Source of the DNA: Mesoflavibacter profundi
GTDB lineage: Bacteria > Bacteroidota > Bacteroidia > Flavobacteriales > Flavobacteriaceae
Direction: 5' to 3'
Assembly: GCF_014764305.1 (NCBI RefSeq)
Contig: NZ_CP061703.1
Location: 1,191,501-1,255,500, forward strand
Length of the DNA: 64,000 bases
The position numbers and the translations under genes are program-made. Each line of letters begins with the position of its first letter. Within the stretch, counting starts at the first letter, position 1. Under the pieces are notes generated by a model, which was not told the DNA's origin, did no database searches, and saw only the letters and a program-made list of their open reading frames with translations. Shown here one piece after another: positions 9,600 to 18,757 of this stretch.

Positions 9600-10615
9600 T
9601 AATCAGTATATTTTTTTAGGTACCAATCTATGGTTTTTTTTATGCCTGTTTCAAAGTTTTCGTCTGCTTTCCAACCTAATTCGTTTTCAACTTTAGAAGC
9701 ATCTATTGCGTATCTAAAATCATGACCTGGTCTGTCTGTTACAAAAGTTATTTGATCTTTATATGATTTGTCTGCAGGCTTTATTTCATCTAAAATTGAA
9801 CAGATAGTGTTTACAATGTACAGATTATTTCTTTCATTTCTACCTCCAATATTGTAAGTTTCTCCAGCTTTTCCTGTTTTAAAAACTAGGTCTATACCTT
9901 TACAGTGATCTAAGACATATAACCAATCTCTAACATTTGTTCCATCACCATAAATAGGAATATTTTCTCCTGAAATAGCTTTTCTGATGATTGTTGGTAT
10001 TAGCTTCTCGTCATGCTGTTTTGGTCCATAATTGTTAGAACAATTTGTGGTAACGACATTCATCCCATAGGTGTGAAAATAGCTTCTAATGATAAAATCT
10101 GAAGATGCTTTAGATGCACTATACGGACTATTTGGTGCATAAGGCGTGTTTTCTGTAAACAATCCTGTTTCTCCTAAGGAACCATAAACCTCATCTGTAG
10201 ATATATGATGAAACCTGTTGTTTTCGCAACCGTCTTTGTATTTAAATGGTGCTTCCATCCAATTGGATTTTGCTACATCTATCAAATTAAAGGTTCCTGA
10301 AATATTAGTATCTACAAATGCACTTGGGTTATTAATTGAATTATCAACATGAGACTCTGCAGCAAAATGTATAACGCCATCAAATTGATATTTATCAAAT
10401 AATGATTGAACTAAACTTCTATCACAAATATCGCCTTTTACAAAGCTATAATTCGGGTTATTTTCTACTTCTTTTAAATTAGAAAGCTCTCCTGCATAGG
10501 TGAGCTTATCTAAATTTACAACTTTAGTTGTTGGATTATTTTCAAGAAAATATGGGATGAAATTAGATCCTATAAATCCTGCGCCTCCAGTTACAAGTAC
10601 CGATCTATTCTTCAT
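9599..10615 (-). CDS. rfbB: dTDP-glucose 4,6-dehydratase
   Basis: Second enzyme of dTDP-L-rhamnose synthesis, converting dTDP-glucose to dTDP-4-keto-6-deoxyglucose with bound NAD. Extended SDR with TGGAGFIG (residues 9-16), the STDEVYG active-site block around 139-145 and Tyr165-x3-Lys169 in [15 protein letters not shown] and the NNYGP stretch are family hallmarks. Length 338 is normal. It overlaps the end of the Wzz-like gene by 11 nt. Confidence 0.97.
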   Translation of the reverse strand: MKNRSVLVTGGAGFIGSNFIPYFLENNPTTKVVNLDKLTYAGELSNLKEVENNPNYSFVKGDICDRSLVQSLFDKYQFDGVIHFAAESHVDNSINNPSAFVDTNISGTFNLIDVAKSNWMEAPFKYKDGCENNRFHHISTDEVYGSLGETGLFTENTPYAPNSPYSASKASSDFIIRSYFHTYGMNVVTTNCSNNYGPKQHDEKLIPTIIRKAISGENIPIYGDGTNVRDWLYVLDHCKGIDLVFKTGKAGETYNIGGRNERNNLYIVNTICSILDEIKPADKSYKDQITFVTDRPGHDFRYAIDASKVENELGWKADENFETGIKKTIDWYLKKYTD

Positions 10616-11663
10616 AGTTTAATGTAAATGTTACTATTTTTTTAGCTACAAAAAATAATACTAATAAAACAAATGCTATAAAAGGAAAAATTATAGAGTA
10701 TTTTTCTAACCAACTTGAAGAAGCATTTCCAACTCTTTGAAAGCTAGATATAACTTCGTAGATAACATCTTGTTCTATTTTTTCTTCCTCAAGTTTTTTA
10801 ATTTGATTTCTTAATTTCTGTTCTTCTTGAAGTAACTCAAATTCCTTGGTTGTTTGTTTATCTTTTGTTGAAATAGAAAGCTCTCCCAAAGTAACATTAC
10901 TTTTCTTGTTATCGGATTCTTTCTCTAATACATTAATATATACTTTTTGTAATTCTTTAACTTGTTCAAGCTGTTCTTCTAAGTTTTTCTTCTCTATTTT
11001 AATTAATTCGTCTCTTCTTTTAATTTCTTTATTTGTATAATCGTTTGTAAAAGATGAAAGTATACCTTCTTCTAGATCTTTAAAGACATCAGACTTATAT
11101 GCATTTGCTTTAATTAAAAAATATTTACCCGCATAAACACTTCTATTCTCCAAAAACTGCTCATAAGTATATTCTTGAGCTCTTACAGAATCTAATTGTC
11201 TAATAAACTCTTCATAATGTAATAATCTATCATTTTCTGACTCAGGACCAGGCTCTATCTGAAATCCAACTAATTCTTTGATGATATCTTCTTTAACATC
11301 AAATATAGATTTAAGAGTTTCTGTTTCTTGACTTGCTATAAGCGCATTAAAATAATTAATGTTAGTGACTAATTGATATTTTGAATTAAAATAAGGTTCA
11401 ACCAACATTTCTGTACTATAAATAGTTGGTTTAGATCGCTCTAGAGCATAACCTGCTATTGCTGCAATAAATATTACACCTAAAATCACTTTCCATTTTT
11501 GTAGTAAGAATTTTAAAGAAAGTACTATAACAGAAAAAATAGACTTAAAGATTACTTTAATGAAGTTAAAAAACTTATTAAACGCTTTTCCTACCAGGTT
11601 TAATAACACTATTAAATCTACTTCTTCGTTTTGTTTTTGGTTGTTTGGTAATTCTTTACTCAT
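10605..11663 (-). CDS. Wzz/GumC-like polysaccharide chain-length determinant
   Basis: Inner-membrane protein with a long cytoplasmic-side N-terminus, a membrane helix around residues 58-74 and a second near the C-terminus (about 321-343). Between them is a largely helical, charged periplasmic stretch (about 200-310) that reads as coiled coil. This two-helix layout is that of polysaccharide co-polymerases that set chain length. There is no C-terminal tyrosine kinase domain. It is first in the minus-strand polysaccharide operon. The family is inferred from topology and context. Confidence 0.75.
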   Translation of the reverse strand: MSKELPNNQKQNEEVDLIVLLNLVGKAFNKFFNFIKVIFKSIFSVIVLSLKFLLQKWKVILGVIFIAAIAGYALERSKPTIYSTEMLVEPYFNSKYQLVTNINYFNALIASQETETLKSIFDVKEDIIKELVGFQIEPGPESENDRLLHYEEFIRQLDSVRAQEYTYEQFLENRSVYAGKYFLIKANAYKSDVFKDLEEGILSSFTNDYTNKEIKRRDELIKIEKKNLEEQLEQVKELQKVYINVLEKESDNKKSNVTLGELSISTKDKQTTKEFELLQEEQKLRNQIKKLEEEKIEQDVIYEVISSFQRVGNASSSWLEKYSIIFPFIAFVLLVLFFVAKKIVTFTLNYEE

Positions 11664-11672
11664 AATTATTTA

Positions 11673-13361
11673 TTAAGCGAATATTTGTTGTAATATCTTT
11701 CTTGTTATTAAATATGTTGGTTTAACTCCTGATGTTCCTAATCCTCCAGAAGCAAGTGTACTACCTGTTTCTAATGGGTTATCACTTGCATAATAGGCAT
11801 ATCTAACTTTTACATCTGGGTTTATACTTCTTCTTACTTTTGAAGCTGCTTGAATTGCTTTTTGATAATGCGCACCTTCCATTTCTAATCCAATAACATT
11901 CCAAGTTGAATTATAGAAAAACTTTAATATATCTTTATTTTGAAGTGATGTACCAAGAACTGTAATCATAGAGCCTTCATAAACATCTACGCCTTGTCCT
12001 TCTAAATCTGTTTTACTTAACTCGTTTGTAAATGGATAGTTATCTGCTGTACCTTCAAATATATGTGCAGATGGAATCATGATGTCTCCTTTACCACCTT
12101 CTAAAATTCCTGCTTTACCCATTATTGAAACAGACTCTATGTTTAGATGAATTTTACCTGTATCTGTATGGTAAGGTTTTAAAAATTCATCTATAGTCTC
12201 ATAAGCTTGCTCTCCAAACGCGTAATCCATAACGAATAGAACAGGTGCTTCTGTATTTTTAGTTGGTTTTGGCAAGTTTAAATCTGTTTTTAATAAATCT
12301 ATTTTTGATGTATCAAATATTTGAACATCTATATTGGTTCCAGATTCATCTTTAATATATATCATTCCTTGCTGTAACGCCTTTTGACTTACTTTATTGC
12401 GTAAGCTTGCATTTTGACTTTGACTTAAGCTTTCATAAACCTTAAAGATGTCTTTTTTACTTACTTCTGTCTTTAATGCTATAGGCGCAAATAACGTATT
12501 CATAACGCTATGTAAATTGGCACTAATTATGTGTATTGGTCTTTCTAAAAGTCCGTGTTTTTGTAAGGTGTCTTTAATTGTATTAGCCCAAATATCACCA
12601 TGTAAATGATGTCCTAATCGTTCTCTTAAAACTGGACTAAAAGTCACAGTACGTTTATTGTTATTTACAACTTCTTCTATTGCTAATTTACCTAACCAAT
12701 AAACTATGTGTAACAAACGTTCTGGTTTGTTTGGTAATGCAAAGGTGTTATAAACTGTAGTTAACTCTCTAAAAGTACGACCTAATATATTTGCAGTATG
12801 CGTTATTGCTATTTCGCGCTCTTTTTGAGTTAATTTTTTTGTTTGTAAAACAGCTTGTTCTAATTTTTGCCAATCTCTTGTTGTAGCTCCATTTTCATCT
12901 ATAAGTACACGTTTACTTATTTTATGAGACTCTACAAACATGAAGGTTAAATGGGTTAAAATATCGTAAATCTCAGATCTTCCTCTGGTAATTTCAATAT
13001 TCATTTGCTCATCGTCTATACGATAGCAGTTTCTTCTTCTTTTTGGTGGAATTATAGCTTCGAAATGAGAATCTTTATAACCTTCATCACTGGTTAAGTT
13101 AATAAACCTACATTCTTCTATACCATGTGGTAATCGATCTATAACGTAAAGTAATCCTTCTAATTCTGCTTTTTCTTCTGAGATTGAACCATAAATTTCT
13201 GGTCTTAATACCAATAATGCTTCTCTTAAGGTTTCTCCAGATACGCCCATTGGTTTATAAAACCCACGATTAAACAAGTGACGCATTGTAATATACATGC
13301 GTTCAATTGCGCTAGAACTTTCTTGAGCTCTAGTTCTTTCATGTGGTTTTCTTTTACTCAT
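11673..13361 (-). CDS. DUF6909-like conserved protein with phosphorylase-like C-terminus
   Basis: A 562-residue soluble protein without signal peptide. It resembles the conserved Bacteroidota family I recall as DUF6909, of unknown function. The N-terminal 150 residues are basic and Arg-rich. The C-terminal third has SIMGKAGILEGGKGDIMIPS, then a GLEMEGAHYQKA block and an ending ASDNP followed by a Gly/Thr-rich turn. These recall the GD(I/V)VIP and (V/L)EMEGAA blocks of the nucleoside phosphorylase/AMP nucleosidase fold, so a nucleotide or nucleoside hydrolase-like domain is a possibility. Its own -7 element lies just upstream, separating it from the GH3 gene. Confidence 0.65.
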   Translation of the reverse strand: MSKRKPHERTRAQESSSAIERMYITMRHLFNRGFYKPMGVSGETLREALLVLRPEIYGSISEEKAELEGLLYVIDRLPHGIEECRFINLTSDEGYKDSHFEAIIPPKRRRNCYRIDDEQMNIEITRGRSEIYDILTHLTFMFVESHKISKRVLIDENGATTRDWQKLEQAVLQTKKLTQKEREIAITHTANILGRTFRELTTVYNTFALPNKPERLLHIVYWLGKLAIEEVVNNNKRTVTFSPVLRERLGHHLHGDIWANTIKDTLQKHGLLERPIHIISANLHSVMNTLFAPIALKTEVSKKDIFKVYESLSQSQNASLRNKVSQKALQQGMIYIKDESGTNIDVQIFDTSKIDLLKTDLNLPKPTKNTEAPVLFVMDYAFGEQAYETIDEFLKPYHTDTGKIHLNIESVSIMGKAGILEGGKGDIMIPSAHIFEGTADNYPFTNELSKTDLEGQGVDVYEGSMITVLGTSLQNKDILKFFYNSTWNVIGLEMEGAHYQKAIQAASKVRRSINPDVKVRYAYYASDNPLETGSTLASGGLGTSGVKPTYLITRKILQQIFA

Positions 13362-13377
13362 ACATTAATTTTATGGG

Positions 13378-13385
13378 CAAATATA
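13378..13385 (-). promoter_or_regulatory. Putative -7 element of the DUF6909-like gene
   Basis: The plus strand reads CAAATATA, i.e. TATATTTG on the minus strand, matching the Bacteroidota -7 consensus TAnnTTTG. It lies 16 nt upstream of the ATG at 13361. No clear TTG at the -33 position. Confidence 0.5.
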
Positions 13386-13388
13386 ATA

Positions 13389-14891
13389 TTATTTACCTAA
13401 TAAAAAGGGATTTAAAGCGTCTGCTATTTTGCGATCATTGGACAATCTTGGTATTTTATTTTGACCGCCTAATTTGCCTATAGATTTCATATAATTTTGA
13501 AATCCGTTTTTTTCAATTTTAGTAATTTTTAAAGGCTGAAGCACTTTACCTTCAATTAAATCGAAGTAATAGCTATTTTGTTGTTGTAAAGAATTGTCTA
13601 TTTTTTTTACAAAATCTGAAACATTTTCTGGCTCATTTTCAAATTCTATAAACCATTCATGATAGGGTAATCCTGAATCTGGATTTATTTGCGGAGCAAC
13701 AGTAAATTCATTAATTCTAATTGATGTATCTGCTGTTGCATCTTTTATAGCTTGTTCTACTTCTTTACCAATAACATGCTCTCCAAATGCAGATATGAAA
13801 TGTTTTATCCTACCGGAAACAATGACTCTGTATGGTTTTGTACTTGTAAATTGAATAGTATCGCCAATATTGTACGCCCAAAGTCCTGCTGTTGTCGATA
13901 TAATCATAACGTAATTTACACCAACCTCAACATCTTTTAAAGTGATTCTTTTAGGGTTTTTATTGAAAAAATCGTCTGCTTTTACAAACTCATAAAACAT
14001 GCCTGAATCTAATTGCAGTAGCATACCTTTTTCTTCTTGTTTATCTTGAAATGCAAAAAAACCTTCACTTGCAGGATACAACTCTATACTATCTACTTTT
14101 CTACCAATAAGGTTTTCAAATTTAGCACGATACGGCTCGTAATTTACACCACCAAAAATGAATAGATTGAAATTTTTAAATACATCTCCAACCTTTTTTC
14201 CTGTTTTTTGCTGCAGTTTTTCAAAATACATTTGTACCCATGATGGTATACCGGAAATAACAGTCATGTTTTCTAGCAAGGTTTCATCTACAATAGCATC
14301 TACTTTGGTTTCCCAATCTTCAATGCAATTGGTTTCCCATGATGGCATTCGGTTTTTTTGAAGATATTTTGGTACATAATGCGCTACAATACCCGATAAT
14401 CTACCTAATTGTATTCCGTTTTTTTCTTTCAAAATTGGGCTACCTTGTAAAAAAATCATTTTACCATTTACAAAATCTGCATTACCTGTTTGATGTATGT
14501 ATAATAAAATGGCATTTCTAGCTGCTTTTACATGTGTTGGCATACTTTCTTTAGTAAGCGGAATGTATTTTGCGCCAGATGTTGTTCCTGAAGTTTTTGC
14601 AAAGTATAATGGTTTGCCTTTCCATAGTATATTTTCTTCACCTGCAACTACTAAATCTACGTAAGGTTTAAGTTGTTCATAATCTCTTATTGGAACACGT
14701 TTTACAAAATCTTGATATGTATTTATACTTATAAAATCGTGGTCTTTACCAAATTTGGTACTTGTTGCTTCAGATATTAAATGTTTAAAAACTTTTTCTT
14801 GTGTTACAAGTGGATTATTAGCCCATTTTTGGACTTTACTATGTACACGTCTAGCAAATGCTTTTGCTAATATGGATTTTATAACAGACAT
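13389..14891 (-). CDS. GH3 family acyl-adenylating protein
   Basis: 500-residue member of the GH3 family, related to plant auxin-amido synthetases and to the ANL adenylating enzymes. The ATP/AMP-binding motif TSGTTSGAKYIPLT (about residues 106-119) is followed by YPASEGFFAFQ and STTAGLWAYNIGDT, the two later GH3 motifs. By family it would adenylate a carboxylic acid and conjugate it to an amine; the bacterial substrate is unknown. It starts at the base where the M23 peptidase gene ends, suggesting co-transcription. The catalytic assignment is solid; the pathway is not. Confidence 0.85.
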   Translation of the reverse strand: MSVIKSILAKAFARRVHSKVQKWANNPLVTQEKVFKHLISEATSTKFGKDHDFISINTYQDFVKRVPIRDYEQLKPYVDLVVAGEENILWKGKPLYFAKTSGTTSGAKYIPLTKESMPTHVKAARNAILLYIHQTGNADFVNGKMIFLQGSPILKEKNGIQLGRLSGIVAHYVPKYLQKNRMPSWETNCIEDWETKVDAIVDETLLENMTVISGIPSWVQMYFEKLQQKTGKKVGDVFKNFNLFIFGGVNYEPYRAKFENLIGRKVDSIELYPASEGFFAFQDKQEEKGMLLQLDSGMFYEFVKADDFFNKNPKRITLKDVEVGVNYVMIISTTAGLWAYNIGDTIQFTSTKPYRVIVSGRIKHFISAFGEHVIGKEVEQAIKDATADTSIRINEFTVAPQINPDSGLPYHEWFIEFENEPENVSDFVKKIDNSLQQQNSYYFDLIEGKVLQPLKITKIEKNGFQNYMKSIGKLGGQNKIPRLSNDRKIADALNPFLLGK

Positions 14892-15760
14892 TACTTAAAG
14901 TCTATAAAATTAGTTGGGTTTACTGGATAACCATCGCTCCAAAGCTCGAAATGTAAATGCGGTCCAGTAGTTAATTCTCCTGTATTACCAGCTGTTGCTA
15001 TGACTTCTCCAGATTTTACTAAATCACCTTGTGTTTTGGTTAAAGATGCGTTGTGTTTATACACAGAAATTAACCCAAAGCTATGTTCTATTATGATGAC
15101 ATGACCTGTTTGAGCTGTCCACTCTGCAAATATCACTGTTCCATCTGCTGCTGCTTTTATTGGCGTATTTTCTTCTACTACAATATCTACAGCATAATGT
15201 TTTGTTTTTACATTATATGGTTCGCTAATTACACCGTTTACTGGTGGAAAAAACACAAAATTAGCTTTTGATGTTGCGGTTTCAAATAAGCTGTATTTGT
15301 CTTCTTTATCTACTTTATCTCTTAAAATTGAATCTTCTTTTATTGGTGATAAGTCTACTTCACTAGCTTCTTGTCTTACTGCTTCTATAATAGAATCTTT
15401 GTCAAAATCTGCTACACTTACCTCGCCTTGCAGTACTTGTTTAATGGATGCAAAATACTTTTCGTTAAAATCTATTACGCGTTGTAAAGAATCTGTTTTA
15501 AAACTTAGTGCTATTGCTTTTTTCTTTAAAGCTGTAGACGAATATCCCGGAATATATTCTTTTAAAGGTGTAAATGCTATTAATAGTGTTGTGAATGCTA
15601 TTAAAAATATAGCAGAAAGTGTACCTAAAACAAAGACATTAAGTCTATTTAAATTTAATGATAATCGCTCTTCAAAAGTATCTTCGTTTAGGATTACTAA
15701 TCTATACTTATGAAGTAGTTTCTTCTTAATTTTCTTAGATTTTTTTTCGCTTTTTGCCAT
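14891..15760 (-). CDS. M23 family metallopeptidase (LytM-like)
   Basis: Cell-wall peptidase with a basic cytoplasmic N-terminus (KSEKKSKKIKKK), one membrane helix around residues 40-60, a helical linker and a C-terminal M23 domain. Zinc and catalytic motifs are visible: HYAVD (HxxxD) and HLHFELW (HxH) near the end. It probably cleaves peptidoglycan cross-links or activates such enzymes from the inner membrane. An ATG at 15772 is in frame but lies inside the predicted -7 promoter element, so I place the start at the ATG at 15760 (MAKSEKK). tatA is divergent upstream. Confidence 0.9.
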   Translation of the reverse strand: MAKSEKKSKKIKKKLLHKYRLVILNEDTFEERLSLNLNRLNVFVLGTLSAIFLIAFTTLLIAFTPLKEYIPGYSSTALKKKAIALSFKTDSLQRVIDFNEKYFASIKQVLQGEVSVADFDKDSIIEAVRQEASEVDLSPIKEDSILRDKVDKEDKYSLFETATSKANFVFFPPVNGVISEPYNVKTKHYAVDIVVEENTPIKAAADGTVIFAEWTAQTGHVIIIEHSFGLISVYKHNASLTKTQGDLVKSGEVIATAGNTGELTTGPHLHFELWSDGYPVNPTNFIDFK

Positions 15761-15769
15761 AGTAAAAAA

Positions 15770-15777
15770 CAAAAGTA
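15770..15777 (-). promoter_or_regulatory. Putative -7 element of the M23 peptidase gene
   Basis: Minus-strand TACTTTTG matches TAnnTTTG. Transcription would begin a few bases before the ATG at 15760, leaving a very short leader. This element argues against the alternative ATG at 15772, which lies inside it. Confidence 0.5.
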
Positions 15778-15852
15778 ATTAAAATATTATGTTAACCGCT
15801 TTTAGTAAATGCTAAAGTTAGCATATAAACGTTATTATTAAACTTTAATTAT

Positions 15853-15860
15853 TAACTTTG
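15853..15860 (+). promoter_or_regulatory. Putative -7 element of tatA
   Basis: TAACTTTG matches the consensus TAnnTTTG and lies 19 nt before the tatA ATG. No convincing -33 TTG. Confidence 0.5.
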
Positions 15861-15879
15861 TATTCTAAATTTTAAAGTC

Positions 15880-16059
15880 ATGATAGCTAACAGTATATTT
15901 TTAGGTGTTCCAGGTGTACCACAAATTATATTAATTGTAGTAGTAATATTATTAATTTTTGGAGGTAAAAAAATACCAGAATTAATGCGTGGTTTAGGAA
16001 GCGGTATAAAAGAATTTAAAGACGCTAGCAAAGAAGATCCTAAAGAAGAAAATAAATAA
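15880..16059 (+). CDS. tatA: Sec-independent translocase subunit TatA
   Basis: A 59-residue protein: short periplasmic N-terminus, one membrane helix ([14 protein letters not shown]), the hinge [20 protein letters not shown] and a charged Lys/Glu tail. This is the classical TatA/TatE layout: FG hinge, amphipathic helix, acidic C-terminus. It forms the pore of the twin-arginine pathway that exports folded proteins. It stands alone between a divergent M23 peptidase gene and a shared bidirectional terminator; no tatC is in the window. Confidence 0.93.
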   Translation: MIANSIFLGVPGVPQIILIVVVILLIFGGKKIPELMRGLGSGIKEFKDASKEDPKEENK

Positions 16060-16078
16060 AACTTTTGTTTTAAAAAGT

Positions 16079-16109
16079 AAAAAGCCCAATGATTAACATT
16101 GGGCTTTTT
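16079..16109. terminator. Bidirectional terminator between tatA and the DUF4837 gene
   Basis: Perfect 13-bp inverted repeat (AAAAAGCCCAATG with its complement) around a 5-nt loop. A-tract and T-tract lie on the two sides, so it serves both convergent genes. Confidence 0.9.
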
Positions 16110-16128
16110 ACTTATATACTATTTAGTA

Positions 16129-17106
16129 TTATTTAAATTTTATAGAGTTTATAATTGCTTCTAACTCCATCACAAAATCACGCTTATTAACAGATGGTGC
16201 AAATGTAAATCCTTCGGCAACAACATATCTATTATTTGCCTTATCTTCAATCATATAATTAACAAATGGTCCTGCGTTAAAAGTACCTTCTATGTCCCAA
16301 GTACTTCTTACTTCAAAAGCTGGCTTATCATCTATTGTTGTTGTAAATAAAAACGGTGAATAGGCTTCTTCTGTTTTCATGTAAGTATTATCTAATGGAC
16401 CAGGAATATATTTTTTACCTATACTATCCCTAAATTTTACAGCTTGCTCTATAATATCTGCATTGGTATCTATAGAGTCAAAAGGTAGTGTGTAGATCAT
16501 AACATTATTGGTTCCTGTACTTAGATTTTTTCTTATCCAATAAAAGTTTTTCTCTTGTTTAGCCATTCTATAAATCGAAGGAAAGTTAATTGTTATGCCT
16601 AAGTTTTTTTCTAAATCTCCTGTGTTTAATACCGATTTACTTATTTGGCTTTGTCTCCAATTAATTTCCTGAGTTTTAAAAGCAGAAATTATTTTGTCTT
16701 TATTTGCATTTAAAATCTCTAAAATCTGGTTATTATTTTGTCCTGTAATGTAGACTACTTTTTGCGGTTTTGCATAAACGTTGTTAGCTATTTTTAATCC
16801 AGCATCTTTGCCTTTTGCTATTTTTAAAACTGTTCTATTTTTAGTTGCAAAATCTTTAAATACTTGTGGCGGTATTTGATTAATATCAAACATTGGTTCG
16901 TTTTGCGGTAAACCTGGAACATTTGCAGTTACAACGTCTCTAATAGCGTCACCAACTTTTCCTTTCCATAAATCACTATCTATAACTACAGAAAGATTGT
17001 TTAAATTTCCTGAAGAGTCTGGAATGTATCTTTGATTACCTTTTTCTTTGTTATTACAAGCAAATGCTACAAACACTAGTGCTGCAAGTAAAATTATTTT
17101 TTTCAT
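16129..17106 (-). CDS. DUF4837 family lipoprotein
   Basis: 325 residues with a lipoprotein signal peptide (MKKIILLAALVFVAFAC). The mature part contains the DUF4837 blocks: SVVIDSDLWKGKVGDAIRD near the start, GLPQNEPMFDINQI, and a C-terminal EGTFNAGPFVNYMI stretch. The family is confined to Bacteroidota and has no known function. It follows the MltD-like transglycosylase gene by 25 nt and is last in the operon with the SPOR protein and pgk, so an envelope role is likely. Confidence 0.85.
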   Translation of the reverse strand: MKKIILLAALVFVAFACNNKEKGNQRYIPDSSGNLNNLSVVIDSDLWKGKVGDAIRDVVTANVPGLPQNEPMFDINQIPPQVFKDFATKNRTVLKIAKGKDAGLKIANNVYAKPQKVVYITGQNNNQILEILNANKDKIISAFKTQEINWRQSQISKSVLNTGDLEKNLGITINFPSIYRMAKQEKNFYWIRKNLSTGTNNVMIYTLPFDSIDTNADIIEQAVKFRDSIGKKYIPGPLDNTYMKTEEAYSPFLFTTTIDDKPAFEVRSTWDIEGTFNAGPFVNYMIEDKANNRYVVAEGFTFAPSVNKRDFVMELEAIINSIKFK

Positions 17107-17131
17107 CGTGTGAGTTGTTTTAAATTGAAAT

Positions 17132-18718
17132 TTAGCTTTTAGACAATTTTAATGTCATTCCTGGTTTTAAATTAGTACCACTAATACCATTCCAATCTTT
17201 AATATTTTGAACAGAAATTCCTGAAAATTTTTGAGAGATACTCCATAAACTATCTCCTTTTTGCACAATATATGTTTTTCCTTTGTAAGAATTATTACCA
17301 GAGCTACTTGAAGATGAAGCATTTACCTTTTGGATAGATGCGCCATTACGCGGGTAAATCGTAAGTCTTTGTCCTATTTTTAAGTTATTACTTCTTAAAC
17401 CATTCCATTGCTTAATCTGACTAACTCTTACTCCAAATTTTCTAGCTATTTTCCCTAAATAATCACCTTGCTTAACTCTATATCTAGTTTTTGTATCAGA
17501 TTCGAAAAATTGAGGTAACGGTTTTTCGCGTTTATCAAATTCGGCTTTTGCATAAGCATACATTTGGTCTTCATTATTTACAAATGCACCTACAACATGT
17601 CTTGGTAAACGTAAGGTATAATTTTCATCTTTTATAAATGGAATTATATCTAACTTATAAGAGGGATTTAAAAACTGTAAGGTTTCTATTTTTACACCAG
17701 TAAACTCAGATACTTGGTCTAATGTAATCATTTGTTTTACATGTATTGTATCTGTATCTATGTAATTAAATTCTGGTCTATGTTGTACAAAACCATGTTC
17801 TTTTGCATATTCAAAAATATACATTGTCGCTAAAAATGCTGGCACATAACCTGCTGTTTCACGTGGAAGATGTGGACGAATATTCCAATAGTTTTGATAT
17901 CCTCCAGAACGTCTTATAGCTTTGCTAACGTTACCTGGTCCAGAGTTATATGCTGCCAAAGCTAAATCCCAATCGCCAAATAACTCATATAATTTTGCTA
18001 AGTATTTTGCTGCTGCTTCAGTAGATTTTATAGGATCACTTCTTTCGTCTACATAACTACTTACATCCAAACCATATTGTTTACCTGTAGCAAACATAAA
18101 TTGCCAAAGTCCTGTTGCTCCTACTCTAGATTTTGCTCTTGGTTTTAAGGCAGATTCTACAATTGCAAGGTATTTCATCTCTAACGGAATATCGTAATTG
18201 TCAAACTCGCGTTCAAACATTGGAAAATAATAATTGCTTAATCCCATTAACCGTTCAAAAGATTGATGTCTATTTTTTAAAAACGATTTAATTACATTTT
18301 CTAACGACGGATTGTATTCTACATTAAAAGGTGTTTTTGCATTAAGCCGTTTTAATCTTGCTTTTAAAGTATCTGTTGGCAATTCTGGATAATAAACAGC
18401 AGTGTATTTTAAATCTGTTACATCTCTATAAATCGTATCAAAAAGTGTGTTGCTATAAAGCTCTTCTAACCATTTTTTATCTATTTGCGCCGCATAATCG
18501 TTATCTAAAAGCTGTTCTGGAATAGTACCAGAAACAGCTTTTATTGTTTTTTTAAAATATGTTTGTCCATCTATAATTGTATCTATTTCATAGCTTTCTC
18601 CAGAGACTAATTGGTCTTGACGCAGTCTTATTGTCTCTTGTAACGTATCTTGAGCAAAGATATAACCACTAAAAAGTGAAAATAATAATACGATTATATT
18701 GGAATTGTTTTTTAACAT
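17132..18718 (-). CDS. MltD-like membrane-bound lytic transglycosylase with two LysM domains
   Basis: Periplasmic peptidoglycan-cleaving enzyme of 528 residues. It has a signal peptide ending near IFAQ, an SLT domain with catalytic Glu188 in AIVESALKPRA, followed by GATGLWQFM and AYNSGPGNV, all classic. Two LysM repeats bind glycan: about residues 408-452 (YRVKQGDYLGKIA) and 482-526 (YIVQKGDSLWSIS). It lies between pgk (39 nt) and the DUF4837 gene (25 nt) in one operon; the SPOR-domain protein at the head of that operon may act on the same denuded glycan. Confidence 0.94.
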   Translation of the reverse strand: MLKNNSNIIVLLFSLFSGYIFAQDTLQETIRLRQDQLVSGESYEIDTIIDGQTYFKKTIKAVSGTIPEQLLDNDYAAQIDKKWLEELYSNTLFDTIYRDVTDLKYTAVYYPELPTDTLKARLKRLNAKTPFNVEYNPSLENVIKSFLKNRHQSFERLMGLSNYYFPMFEREFDNYDIPLEMKYLAIVESALKPRAKSRVGATGLWQFMFATGKQYGLDVSSYVDERSDPIKSTEAAAKYLAKLYELFGDWDLALAAYNSGPGNVSKAIRRSGGYQNYWNIRPHLPRETAGYVPAFLATMYIFEYAKEHGFVQHRPEFNYIDTDTIHVKQMITLDQVSEFTGVKIETLQFLNPSYKLDIIPFIKDENYTLRLPRHVVGAFVNNEDQMYAYAKAEFDKREKPLPQFFESDTKTRYRVKQGDYLGKIARKFGVRVSQIKQWNGLRSNNLKIGQRLTIYPRNGASIQKVNASSSSSSGNNSYKGKTYIVQKGDSLWSISQKFSGISVQNIKDWNGISGTNLKPGMTLKLSKS

Positions 18719-18757
18719 AAAAAGATGTTTAAATACTTAACGTAAATTATGCTTAAA

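Noticed and set aside
17855-17870. A third parS-like sequence (TGTTTCACGTGGAAGA) inside the MltD-like gene
   Set aside because: It differs from the palindromic consensus in the right arm and encodes a conserved-looking HLPRETAG stretch of the transglycosylase, so chance through protein constraint is more likely than a ParB site.
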